Below, one piece after another: positions 1-8,287 of a DNA stretch of 64,000 nucleotides (the first letter of the stretch is position 1; each line of letters opens with the position of its first letter). Source of the DNA: Pyrinomonadaceae bacterium (GTDB taxonomy: Bacteria; Acidobacteriota; Blastocatellia; Pyrinomonadales; Pyrinomonadaceae); the NCBI GenBank assembly GCA_021228405.1, contig JAJQRF010000001.1:124001-188000 (forward strand), in the 5' to 3' direction. Made by a program: the position numbers and the translations under genes. Below the pieces are notes generated by a model, which saw only the letters and a program-made list of their open reading frames with translations, was not told where the DNA came from and searched no databases.

Positions 1-2
1 CG

Positions 3-1754
3 TTTTACTGGGCACCCGAAGTTGTCTATTCAAACGGGAAATTTTATCTTTATTACAGCGTCGGAAACGAAACGTTGATGGAAATTCGCGTGGCGGTTTC
101 CGACACTCCCGAAGGCAATTTTGAGGATTGCGGCAAACGCCTGACGTTTCAGGATTTTGCGATTGACGCGCACGTTTTTGTTGACGTGAACGGGCAAAAA
201 TATCTTTTTTACGCGACCGATTTTCTGGCGCATTCGCATATCGGAACGGGAACGGTCGTCGATAAAATGAAGGATTTTTTTAGTCTGGAAGGAAATCCGC
301 GACCTGTGACACGTGCCAGATTCGATTGGCAGATTTACGACGCAAACCGCATTGAAAAGGGCGGCGTTCGCTGGCATACCGTCGAAGGCGCGTTTATTCT
401 TGAACGAAAAGGCGTTTACTACGAGATGTTCAGCGGCGGAAACTGGCAGAACGTTTCCTACGGCGTGAGCTTTGCGACAACCGACGACATCGAACGCGAC
501 GAAGAATGGAAACAATTTTCCGACGGTGAAAAAACGCTCCCGATTTTGCGGACGATTCCCGGACAGGTTATCGGTCCCGGGCATAATTCCGTCATACGCG
601 GACTAAATAACCGCGAAACTTTCTGCATTTATCATCGCTGGACGGAAAACGGGCGTGTTCTGGCAATCGACCGGATGGATTTCACAGGCGGCAAACGAAT
701 TTTCATCAAAGGCGCAACGACCACGTCGCAACCGAAACCTTTCAAACCGAAAATTCTGGATTTTTTCGATTCTTTCGACGAAGCAAACTGGAAGACCGAT
801 TCGGGAGATTGGACGGTTGAAAACAACGAAATATTTTCCGATACGAACGGGTTTTCAGAGCTTTTATGTCAAAAACAATCGCAATGTTTCCTGCTTGAAG
901 CGAATTTCAGATTGATCGAAACACAGAACGGAAATTTTGGAGTTTCTTTCAGGAATAATGCAGAAGAAGTTATCAGAATCGGTTTTTTTCCGGCTGAAAG
1001 CAAGATTCACGTCAAAATCTATGGAAACGCCGATGAAAGAACAGAAGAAATACCGCTTCCACTCGATTTCGATTTTTCCGTTTTTCATCTTCTGCAAATT
1101 GAAAAAGACCATTTTACAGTAAAAATAAAACTCGATGATTTGGTTATCGGACAAATTTATTCAAGTAAAGAAGCCGGACAATTCTCTTTTTACTCCGAAA
1201 ACTGCCGCGTTGCATTTTCCGCAACGGCTTTGACCGCCGGATTTGAAAATTTGTTTGAAAAGAATGATCTGAGTCTGCGCGGCTGGAAACAGATTTCCGG
1301 CGCGGACACATTTACGATTCGGGAAAAAAATCTGATCCTGACCGAAAAAGAAGGAGAGAAAGCAATTTTTCAAAAGGCTCTGCCATTTCAGAATTATGAG
1401 TTGGTAGTTAATGTATGTTTTCGGGAAACCTTCAGCCAACAGTATAAATTCGGTTTTATTCTAAGCGTCGGAGATAAGAAAGTCACGCATACGATCTGGC
1501 TCGAAAAATTGAAAAGCGATTGGATAATGAATATCGAAGACAGCGAGAAGATCGATTATTTCCTTTTACCCGACAGTTTTTCGATCAATGCTTTTCATCA
1601 GTTCAGGTTCGTAAAGATCGAAAATAAAATGTCTATCAGCATGGAAGCCGAAGAAATCTGGACGATCGGAATTGCGGAAAACGCCGCGCATCTGAACGTC
1701 TTCGTTCAAAACGCTTCGGTCGCCCTCGATATGATTCGCGTCACGGAATTGTAA
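3..1754 (+). CDS. GH43-like glycosidase with C-terminal beta-sandwich modules (5' truncated by window edge)
   Basis: The reading frame is already open at the left edge; codons at 3-60 give a WAPEV motif followed by a YLYYS strand, typical of family GH43 five-bladed propellers. An in-frame TTG/ATG at 75/78 is therefore probably internal. Codon 165-167 encodes the Asp of an IDAHVF motif, matching the GH43 pKa-modulating Asp. Codon 384-386 encodes the Glu of VEGAF, matching the GH43 acid. The first catalytic Asp would lie upstream of the window. The last ~320 residues contain two weakly similar lectin-like segments (FFDSFDEANW near nt 770, then a second near nt 1250), resembling DUF1080/laminin-G sandwiches. 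I infer an arabinan/xylan/galactan-type exo-glycosidase; substrate is not determinable. Confidence 0.75.
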   Translation, partial: FYWAPEVVYSNGKFYLYYSVGNETLMEIRVAVSDTPEGNFEDCGKRLTFQDFAIDAHVFVDVNGQKYLFYATDFLAHSHIGTGTVVDKMKDFFSLEGNPRPVTRARFDWQIYDANRIEKGGVRWHTVEGAFILERKGVYYEMFSGGNWQNVSYGVSFATTDDIERDEEWKQFSDGEKTLPILRTIPGQVIGPGHNSVIRGLNNRETFCIYHRWTENGRVLAIDRMDFTGGKRIFIKGATTTSQPKPFKPKILDFFDSFDEANWKTDSGDWTVENNEIFSDTNGFSELLCQKQSQCFLLEANFRLIETQNGNFGVSFRNNAEEVIRIGFFPAESKIHVKIYGNADERTEEIPLPLDFDFSVFHLLQIEKDHFTVKIKLDDLVIGQIYSSKEAGQFSFYSENCRVAFSATALTAGFENLFEKNDLSLRGWKQISGADTFTIREKNLILTEKEGEKAIFQKALPFQNYELVVNVCFRETFSQQYKFGFILSVGDKKVTHTIWLEKLKSDWIMNIEDSEKIDYFLLPDSFSINAFHQFRFVKIENKMSISMEAEEIWTIGIAENAAHLNVFVQNASVALDMIRVTEL

Positions 1755-1917
1755 ATAGATTGCATCCTGCGGCAGGTTTCTCACGTCACACAAATACGCC
1801 GGAAAAATGATTTCCGCTCATAAGGTTGAAAATTAATATTTAAAATGTAGGATTTAGACAGCAGAGATCCATCCCGATTTTCAATCAATTTTATAATGTC
1901 AGTGAGGAAAGCTTCCT

Positions 1918-3198
1918 TTGAAAACAACGGATATTTATAATTCCGCCGCCGAAGACTTTTTATGGGCAGGCGGAATCGAAAACACATTTGTGCCGCAGGT
2001 TCGTCCCGGTCATCGTTCTCTGGATGAATACGAACTGATGGGACATTACGAACATTGGCGCGAAGATTTAGATTTAGCCAAGGATTTGGGCTTGAAAGCA
2101 CTTCGTTGGGGAGTTCCGTGGTATAAAGTCGAACCCGAACCGAATAAATTCGATTGGTCGTGGACGGATCGGGTCATCCCGTATCTGGTCAACGAAGCAA
2201 AGGTTTTGCCGATCATCGATCTGATACATTACGGCTGTCCCTTCTGGCTGAAACGCGAGTTTGCCAATAAAAACTACCCGAAATTCGTGGCGCGCTACGC
2301 CGCCGCCTTTGCCGAAAGATACAAAAGCTTAATCAGCTGGTATACGCCTTTGAACGAACCGATCATCAATTCGCTGATGTGCGGGATGCGTGCGGCTTGG
2401 GCACCGTATCTGAAGGGTGAAAAAGGTTATCTGAAAATAATGATTCAGCTTGCCAAAGGCATCGTGCGCACGGTGCAGGCGATCAAGGAAATTCAGCCCG
2501 AAGCGGTGATGGTGCACGTCGAAGCGACGGGTTTGACGCGGGCGATCCGCGAAGATTTGGCTTCGCTCGCCACCGAGGAAAAGTTTCGCGGCTATCTTTG
2601 CTACGATCTCATTTCCGGCAGATTGACGCACGATCATCTGCTTTACTCGTGGCTCATCCGCAACGGCGTTTCGCCCGACGATTTGAAGGAATTGCAAAAT
2701 AATAAGCTGAATCTCGACGTGATCGGGATGAATTTTTACCCGCAATGGTCAACCAAGCTTTTGTATCTGGACAATCGCGGACGCATCGCCTTTCGCGAAA
2801 CCGAACACGAAGGCGACGGTTTTGCCGAGCTAATCACGGACTATTACGACCGCTACGAAGTGCCGATTATGATTACCGAAACGAGCGCGGTCGGCAACGA
2901 TGAAGTTCGTCAAAAATGGCTGAAATCTTCGGTTTCGATGATAAAAAATCTGCGCGAAACGGGCGTTCCCGTGATCGGCTACACTTGGTTTCCGCTTTTT
3001 ACGATGATCGATTGGCGTTATCGTTTTTCGGACGAACCGCTCGAGAATTTCTATCTCGAACTCGGAATGTATAAGCTGAATCGCGAACCGCACGGCAAAC
3101 GCTGGCTCGAAACGCCGATTGTCGCGCAGATGAAGGACTATATTAAAAATTCAGATGCCTGCGTCGGCGATTTGCAGGTTTTGCAGGCGGCAGTCTGA
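1918..3198 (+). CDS. GH1-like (clan GH-A) beta-glycosidase
   Basis: A 426-residue TIM-barrel glycosidase resembling family GH1. The TTG start at 1918 follows a good ribosome site (GAGGAAAG at about 1904-1911). The acid/base candidate is Glu147 in a PLNEP motif and the nucleophile candidate is Glu321 in ITET. The latter departs from the usual GH1 ITENG, so this is a divergent subgroup. No signal peptide is visible, so it is probably cytosolic. It lies 163 bp after the GH43 gene on the same strand. A second GH1-like gene sits at 6327, with a glycosyltransferase and UDP-galactopyranose mutase between them. I infer a role in making or trimming a cell-surface or storage glycan. Confidence 0.8.
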   Translation: MKTTDIYNSAAEDFLWAGGIENTFVPQVRPGHRSLDEYELMGHYEHWREDLDLAKDLGLKALRWGVPWYKVEPEPNKFDWSWTDRVIPYLVNEAKVLPIIDLIHYGCPFWLKREFANKNYPKFVARYAAAFAERYKSLISWYTPLNEPIINSLMCGMRAAWAPYLKGEKGYLKIMIQLAKGIVRTVQAIKEIQPEAVMVHVEATGLTRAIREDLASLATEEKFRGYLCYDLISGRLTHDHLLYSWLIRNGVSPDDLKELQNNKLNLDVIGMNFYPQWSTKLLYLDNRGRIAFRETEHEGDGFAELITDYYDRYEVPIMITETSAVGNDEVRQKWLKSSVSMIKNLRETGVPVIGYTWFPLFTMIDWRYRFSDEPLENFYLELGMYKLNREPHGKRWLETPIVAQMKDYIKNSDACVGDLQVLQAAV

Positions 3199-3209
3199 TA
3201 ATTCAAGAT

Positions 3210-3242
3210 TTAATATTTAAGACTCAAAATCTTAAATATTAA
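3210..3242 (+). terminator. AT-rich hairpin after GH1-like gene
   Basis: A perfect 13-bp inverted repeat (3210-3222 with 3230-3242, 7-nt loop) starts 11 bp after the stop at 3198. It is very AT-rich and has no clear T-run, so it may be a weak terminator or a 3' end stabiliser. Confidence 0.4.
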
Positions 3243-3324
3243 CCGTTTCTGCTTGATTATTTGGCTTGATTTTTGAAATTTAAGCGTTTTTCGGAGATTT
3301 CAAGAAAATAATTCACGAATTTCA

Positions 3325-3516
3325 GCTCAAATTAACCAATATTATCCAAAATTTCGGATTTCCATACTAAATCCTGAATTTTTATACTAAATTGTGGATT
3401 TCCACGCCAAATTGACACTTTTCATCCTAAATTTTGGATTTTCACGATATAATCGTCGATTTTCACTCCAAATTGACGCTTTTCACGCTAAATCGGCGAA
3501 TTTCACCTTTAAAAAG
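3325..3516. repeat. Degenerate 20-bp tandem array (about 9 units)
   Basis: Anchoring on a CTAAAT-like core gives hits near 3347, 3367, 3387, 3407, 3427, 3447, 3468, 3488 and 3508, a spacing of 20 bp with one 21-bp step. The consensus is roughly GATTTTCAC-N1-CTAAATTG. Some units are internally symmetric (GGATTT-N7-AAATCC). No convincing gene is present. It shares architecture, but not sequence, with the arrays at 11585 and 38520. Confidence 0.7.
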
Positions 3517-3522
3517 GCGATT

Positions 3523-3602
3523 GTCCGCGAAAGAGCGCGGAAAAACACGAAAATTAAGTCTTCATTATCAATTTTTCGTGTCTTTTCGCGTTTTTCGCGG
3601 AC
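3523..3602. repeat. Long imperfect hairpin
   Basis: An 80-bp imperfect inverted repeat. The outer 10 bp pair perfectly (GTCCGCGAAA at 3523-3532 with TTTCGCGGAC at 3593-3602), and the inner arms (CACGAAAA against TTTTTCGTG) pair with a few mismatches around a short AT-rich loop. It lies directly before the dispersed element at 3603. Confidence 0.65.
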
Positions 3603-3676
3603 AAAGTGTTTTGAGTCCCTTCTTTAGAAGGCTTCCCGCCAAGCAAACGCCGCCCGAAGGCGGAACTCTGAGCGTT
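3603..3676. repeat. Dispersed foldable element, copy A
   Basis: An outer stem (GAGTCC with GGAACTC) encloses two small hairpins: CCTT...AAGG and CCGCC-CGAA-GGCGG. The sequence is alignable with copies near 34520-34600 and 63898-63977, and its core with the palindrome at 57934. It sits just beyond the stop codon of glf and may also help terminate that transcript. Confidence 0.55.
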
Positions 3677-3681
3677 TGAAT

Positions 3682-4884
3682 TTAGCCGGCGTTGGTTGCC
3701 GCCATTTTTCCGTTGGCGTTGACTTTGGAAAGAACTCTCATCGGCAAAGTCATTTTTTCGGTCGGTGCTTTATACAAAGTTGCTTCCTTGCGCTTCATTC
3801 CGACGATCTTGCCGTATTCGGTCAGAGCCTGCGCGACGATCTGATCCATATTGTAATATTTATAAGTCGCCAGTCTGCCGACGAAATGAACATCTTTTCG
3901 CGCATCGGCTAATGCTTTATACTTCGCGTAAATTTCCGCATTTTCTCTGCGCGGAATCGGATAATACGGATCGCCTTCCGCCTGCGGATATTCGTAAACG
4001 ATACTGGTTTTCTTGTGTTCCTGCCCGGTCAGATACTTAAATTCCGTGATGCGCGTATAAGGCTGATCGTTCGGATAATTGACGACGGGCGCGTTTTGAA
4101 ATTGTTCGGTGTCGTGCGTTTCGTGTCTGAATTCGAGCGAACGATACGGCAGTTTTCCGTATTCGTAATTGAAAAACGAATCGACCGGACCCGTGTAGAT
4201 CATATCCCGATACGGAATTTCGTGCATAATCTCGCGGTAATCCGTGTTGAGCATAATCTTGATGTTCGGATGATCGAGCATCTTTTCAAACATTCGCGTA
4301 TAACCGTGTTTCGGCATCGCCTGATAAACGTCGGTAAAATAGCGGTCGTCGCGGTTCGTGCGTGTCGGGACGCGCGAAGTCACGCTCGCATCGAGTTCCG
4401 ACGGGTCTAAACCCCATTGTTTGCGCGTGTAATTCTTAAAGAATTTCTCGTAAAGCTCGCGCCCGACCTTTGAAACGACGACATCTTCCGACGTGCGAAT
4501 ATTCTCGCACGGCTCGGCAACTTTTTTAAAGAAATCTTCGACCTCGAACGCCGTCAGATTCAAACCGTAAAGTTTATTGATCGTGTCGAGATTGATCGGC
4601 ATCGGAACCTGCATCCCGTCAACATTCGCCAAAACGCGGTGCTGATATTCGCGCCACTCGGTAAATTTTCCGAGATAGTCGAAAACGTCTTTGGAATTCG
4701 TGTGAAAAATATGCGGTCCGTATTTATGAATCAGAATCCCTTCGTCGTTGTAATAATCGAAAGCATTTCCCGCAATATGCGGACGCTTGTCGCAGATCAG
4801 AACCTTTTTGTCAGACCCGTTTGCCAATCTTTCCGCCAGCACACTTCCGGCGAAACCCGCTCCTACAATTAAATAATCAAACAT
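3682..4884 (-). CDS. glf: UDP-galactopyranose mutase
   Basis: A flavoenzyme converting UDP-galactopyranose to UDP-galactofuranose, the donor for galactofuranose-containing glycans. The N-terminus has the FAD Rossmann motif VGAGFAG (residues ~7-13). A conserved IAGNAFD segment follows, then the family signatures YTRKQWG and RTNRDDRYF, which carry active-site Arg/Tyr positions. At 400 residues it is full length. The start at 4884 follows an AGGGGAAAAAG ribosome site. It is downstream of the glycosyltransferase on the same strand with a 37-bp gap, so the two are probably one operon, with Galf transfer as the likely joint function. Confidence 0.95.
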   Translation of the reverse strand: MFDYLIVGAGFAGSVLAERLANGSDKKVLICDKRPHIAGNAFDYYNDEGILIHKYGPHIFHTNSKDVFDYLGKFTEWREYQHRVLANVDGMQVPMPINLDTINKLYGLNLTAFEVEDFFKKVAEPCENIRTSEDVVVSKVGRELYEKFFKNYTRKQWGLDPSELDASVTSRVPTRTNRDDRYFTDVYQAMPKHGYTRMFEKMLDHPNIKIMLNTDYREIMHEIPYRDMIYTGPVDSFFNYEYGKLPYRSLEFRHETHDTEQFQNAPVVNYPNDQPYTRITEFKYLTGQEHKKTSIVYEYPQAEGDPYYPIPRRENAEIYAKYKALADARKDVHFVGRLATYKYYNMDQIVAQALTEYGKIVGMKRKEATLYKAPTEKMTLPMRVLSKVNANGKMAATNAG

Positions 4885-4921
4885 CTTTTTCCCCTTGTTC
4901 GCTTCTTTTTTATTAATTTCT

Positions 4922-6112
4922 TTAAATTCCGACCGCTTTTTCGGCAGCTTTCGGTTGATTTGTTTCTTCGATTTTTTCGCAGATCAGGCGATTCATTTCC
5001 GCCCACGTTTTATCCCACGAAATCTCAGACAGAAATTCGTCGGCGCGTTTCAGCCATTCAATCGAATTTTCCCTTCTGAAAATCTTTTCCGCCGCGCCGA
5101 TAAACTGTTCGGCAGTTTCGGCGATCTCGACCAAACCGAGTTCGCCGTAAGGTCGGACAACATCACGAATCGGCGTAGAAATCACGGGTTTGCCCGCCGC
5201 CAGATATTCGGGCGTTTTCGTCGGGCTGATATATCTTGTCGATTCATTCATCGCAAAAGGCATCAGCGCAATGTCCCAAAACGCAAAATACGCGGGCAGT
5301 TCTTTATAATTTTTGCCGCCGAGATAATGAATATTTTTACGGCGCGGCAAATCTTCCTGCGCAATTTTGACGACCGGACCGATCATCACGAAATTCCATT
5401 CGGGACGCAGATCAGCCATTTCAGCCAGCATTTCGAGATTCATTCTTTCATCGATCACGCCGCAAAAACCGAGTTTCGGATGCGGAATCGAACGTTGATC
5501 GGCGGGTTCATCGGAAATGTCGCGTGCCTGTGCGAAATGCCTCACATCGATGCTCGACGGAAACGCGAAAACTCTTTCGTGCCTGTCTTTTTTCGCTTCA
5601 TACAAGCTATGTCCGCCCGTAAAAACGAGATCGGCTTTCGCGATCAGATTACTTTCGTTTGCGATCAATTCAGGGGGGGCGAATTTAAACGCCGAAAGCT
5701 CGTCCATACAATCGAAGATCGTCGCTTTTCCTTGCAAATGCGCGGCAAAATCCATCGCCATCGGCGTGTAAAACCACGAAATAAAATCGTTCAGATATTC
5801 CTGTTCGATCAGATCGTCGAGCATCTTCCGCTGTATCTCGGCAATATTTCGGTTTTCCCTGTCGGCGTGCGAAATATGCGGCACGAGCACGAACAAATTG
5901 TTATCTTTTTCCTGTTTTCGCAAATGCGTCGGCTCGTCCGAAAAGATCGGCTCTTCAAAAAAGAAAACGCGGCTCCCGTTTTCTGCGAAACGGCTCAAAA
6001 GGTGTTGCGGACGCTGGTAAACAAAATCCCAGCGCAGATGTGAAAGACAAATAACGTCTTTATATTTCAACTGCTCATTCTCGTTATTTTCCAAATCGGT
6101 TTCGGTCTGCAT
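4922..6112 (-). CDS. Glycosyltransferase, GT-B fold (GT1/GT4-like)
   Basis: A 396-residue GT-B-type glycosyltransferase. The N-terminus carries SHLRWDFVYQRPQHL, typical of a group of family 1/4-like transferases often next to UDP-galactopyranose mutase and related to the teichuronic-acid enzyme TuaH. The C-terminal half has a donor-site segment ending in PTKTPEYLAAGKPV, where the Glu normally contacts the nucleotide sugar. No signal peptide or membrane segment is present. It is upstream of glf in the same operon and divergent from the GH1-like gene at 6327. A galactofuranosyl or galactosyl transfer role is inferred from context only. Confidence 0.85.
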   Translation of the reverse strand: MQTETDLENNENEQLKYKDVICLSHLRWDFVYQRPQHLLSRFAENGSRVFFFEEPIFSDEPTHLRKQEKDNNLFVLVPHISHADRENRNIAEIQRKMLDDLIEQEYLNDFISWFYTPMAMDFAAHLQGKATIFDCMDELSAFKFAPPELIANESNLIAKADLVFTGGHSLYEAKKDRHERVFAFPSSIDVRHFAQARDISDEPADQRSIPHPKLGFCGVIDERMNLEMLAEMADLRPEWNFVMIGPVVKIAQEDLPRRKNIHYLGGKNYKELPAYFAFWDIALMPFAMNESTRYISPTKTPEYLAAGKPVISTPIRDVVRPYGELGLVEIAETAEQFIGAAEKIFRRENSIEWLKRADEFLSEISWDKTWAEMNRLICEKIEETNQPKAAEKAVGI

Positions 6113-6326
6113 CTACTTTAAATTTCCTTCCTCTTTCAAATAAGTGCTTTCTTCAAATACTTAATCTGTGTTTATATTTCAAGGTTATCAATTATTAGCG
6201 CAAGTGTTTGTAAGCTATCTGACATTATGATTTTCGGGTTCGCGTTAAAATAACTTAAAGATAATCATTTTAGTATTTGGATAACGAAAAAACGTCCCAA
6301 TATTTTTTTGTGAGTCTGAGTTTATT

Positions 6327-7454
6327 ATGAAAACACTTTTTAGAAGCTATTTGATGGGCGGCTTTGAATGTTCGACGCATCGTTTACCGAACGGTAAACG
6401 ACTGGATTTGATCGCCTCGACGCAACACGACAAATTTGCGGAAGCGGATTATGACAGACTTTTAGCGATCGGAATGAAAACCGCCCGCGACGGCATTCGT
6501 TGGCATCTCATCGAAAAAGAACCTTACAAATACGACTTTTCGAGTCTGAAACAGCAAGTTAAAGCGGTCAATAAAACGGGCATTCAAATCATCTGGGACT
6601 TTTTTCATTACGGCTTTCCCGACGATCTGGATATTTACAGCCGGGAATTTGTTGATCGTTTTGCTGATTTTTCACGCGCAACGGCTGAATACCTGAGTTC
6701 GGAAATCGAACAAACGCTTTTCGTCTGTCCCGTCAACGAGATTTCCTTTTTTTCGTGGGCGGCGGGCGAAGTCGGGATTTTTTATCCGTTTTCAAATAGA
6801 AAAGGCGACGAATTGAAAAGGCAGATGGTGAAAGCGACCATCGCCTCGATCGACGCAATCCGTAAAGTTGCGCCGGATGTGCGTTTCGTGCAGACCGATC
6901 CGGCGATTCACGTTACTACGCCGAAAAGAGCGTCCGACACGCAAAGACGCGATGCCGAAAAATACAGGCGCGCGCAGTTTCACGCCTACGATATGCTCGT
7001 CGGCGAACGCGAACCCGAACTCGGCGGCGATGTGAAATATCTCGACATCATCGGGCTGAATTATTATTTTCACAATCAATGGCGTTTCCCGAGCCGCCGT
7101 AAAGTTCCGCGCGGACACGCCGCATATCGTCCGCTTCATAAAATTCTGGACGAATTTTCCGAACGCTATAAACGCCCGATGTTCATCGCCGAAACCGGAA
7201 TCGAGGACGAGCTTCGCGCCGATTGGTTCAAATATGTCTGCGAAGAAGCACGAAAAGCCCGTTCGCTGAATATTTCGCTCGAAGGCGTTTGTTTATACCC
7301 GATCGTCAATCATCCGGGTTGGGTCGATAATCGCCATTGTCATAACGGATTATGGGATTATTGCGACCGCGAGGGAAATCGTGAAATTCATCAGCCTTTG
7401 GCAGACGAGATCAACCTGCAATGTCGATATTTCGTTCCTGAGCGATGCCTTTGA
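6327..7454 (+). CDS. GH1-like (clan GH-A) glycosidase, divergent
   Basis: A 375-residue TIM-barrel protein paralogous in outline to the gene at 1918. The expected acid/base is Glu138 in CPVNEIS, where the Pro of the GH1 NEP motif is missing. The expected nucleophile is Glu289 in FIAETGIE, where ITENG is changed. No signal peptide is present. It is divergent from the glycosyltransferase/glf operon across a 214-bp AT-rich gap that must hold both promoters. Its 3' end overlaps the convergent small gene at 7411 by 44 bp. Function in processing the same glycan is an inference. Confidence 0.75.
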   Translation: MKTLFRSYLMGGFECSTHRLPNGKRLDLIASTQHDKFAEADYDRLLAIGMKTARDGIRWHLIEKEPYKYDFSSLKQQVKAVNKTGIQIIWDFFHYGFPDDLDIYSREFVDRFADFSRATAEYLSSEIEQTLFVCPVNEISFFSWAAGEVGIFYPFSNRKGDELKRQMVKATIASIDAIRKVAPDVRFVQTDPAIHVTTPKRASDTQRRDAEKYRRAQFHAYDMLVGEREPELGGDVKYLDIIGLNYYFHNQWRFPSRRKVPRGHAAYRPLHKILDEFSERYKRPMFIAETGIEDELRADWFKYVCEEARKARSLNISLEGVCLYPIVNHPGWVDNRHCHNGLWDYCDREGNREIHQPLADEINLQCRYFVPERCL

Positions 7455-7650
7455 TTTTCATCGCCAGATCGTCGTCGATCTCTTCCGTGCCCGCAAAAAT
7501 GTTTTCGATCTCTTCCGCATTTCGTCCGACCACGACGGCAAGTTGTTGTTTGTCGCCTGAAAATCCCTTTTCGCAAAGATTTTTGAGCATCGATAAGGCT
7601 TTTTCCTGAGTTGTTCCGTCCGAATCGACCATTTGATTTTTCGTTTCCAT
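7411..7650 (-). CDS. Small HTH-like hypothetical protein
   Basis: A 79-residue, acidic, probably all-helical protein. Residues ~35-75 (VVVGRNAEEIENIF, then LAMKIKGIAQ, then NIDI) have the spacing of an XRE/Cro-type helix-turn-helix followed by two helices, but the N-terminal helix of that fold is not obvious. An ATG at 7650 is preceded on the minus strand by a GGGA purine stretch. The gene overlaps the end of the convergent GH1-like gene by 44 bp and is divergent from the hemerythrin gene. Low similarity to anything I recognise; DNA binding is a guess from spacing alone. Confidence 0.55.
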   Translation of the reverse strand: METKNQMVDSDGTTQEKALSMLKNLCEKGFSGDKQQLAVVVGRNAEEIENIFAGTEEIDDDLAMKIKGIAQERNIDIAG

Positions 7651-7776
7651 AATTTTTTCCCGAACCTTGATTATTAACGTAAATTATCCAACCGTCCGTA
7701 TGGAAGATTACAGAAAGGAAATCTGCTGTTTGCAATTATTAATCAAACAATTTTGTTTTTATTACAAGGAGGAATT

Positions 7777-8208
7777 ATGGAAATTACAACGCTTTTGAAA
7801 GAAGATCACCGTGAAGTTGAAAATCTGATCGCACAGCTTGAAGGCGGCGCGGATAAAGATACTTTCACGAAATTGAAATCGTCGCTCGAACTGCACACGC
7901 AGATCGAGGAAGAAATTTATTATCCGGCTCTGGAAGGACTCGATGAAACCGACGAATTGGTGACGGATGCTTACCAGGAACACGATGAAGTCGATGAATT
8001 GCTGGAAGAAATGAGCGGAACCGATGTCGGCAGTGAAGAGTTTCAGGATTTGCTTCAGCAGTTGAAAGACAGCATCAATCACCACGTCAAGGAAGAGGAA
8101 AACGAACTTTTTCCGAAATCCGAAGAAGTTTTAGGCGCGGAAAAACTCGAACATATGGGCGATGAAATGGAAAAAATGAAAACTAAATCATCGAAAGCAA
8201 CCAGCTAA
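7777..8208 (+). CDS. Hemerythrin HHE-domain protein
   Basis: A 143-residue four-helix protein with the HHE pattern: an early His in KEDHREVE, a second in LELHTQIEEEIYYPAL, a third in YQEHDEVDELL and a fourth in INHHVKEEENELFP. Such proteins bind a di-iron centre and are linked to oxygen, NO or redox stress. I chose the ATG at 7777, not the TTG at 7753, because AAGGAGG (about 7766-7772) sits at the right distance. It is a single gene, followed by a strong bidirectional terminator. Confidence 0.9.
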   Translation: MEITTLLKEDHREVENLIAQLEGGADKDTFTKLKSSLELHTQIEEEIYYPALEGLDETDELVTDAYQEHDEVDELLEEMSGTDVGSEEFQDLLQQLKDSINHHVKEEENELFPKSEEVLGAEKLEHMGDEMEKMKTKSSKATS

Positions 8209-8232
8209 CAGAAAAGACGAATAATAAAAAAA

Positions 8233-8261
8233 GGGCGAATGATTTGAATAATCATTCGCCC
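8233..8261. terminator. Bidirectional intrinsic terminator
   Basis: A perfect 12-bp stem (GGGCGAATGATT with its complement) around a 5-nt loop, with an A-run at 8226-8232 on one side and T4 on the other. It can serve both the hemerythrin gene and the convergent LVIVD gene. Confidence 0.85.
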
Positions 8262-8287
8262 TTTTCAGATTTTCAGACGCTGGAGAT

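Noticed and set aside
4895-6043. Large plus-strand frame antisense to the glycosyltransferase
   Set aside because: Arg/Phe-rich composition typical of an antisense shadow; the minus-strand gene has clear motifs.
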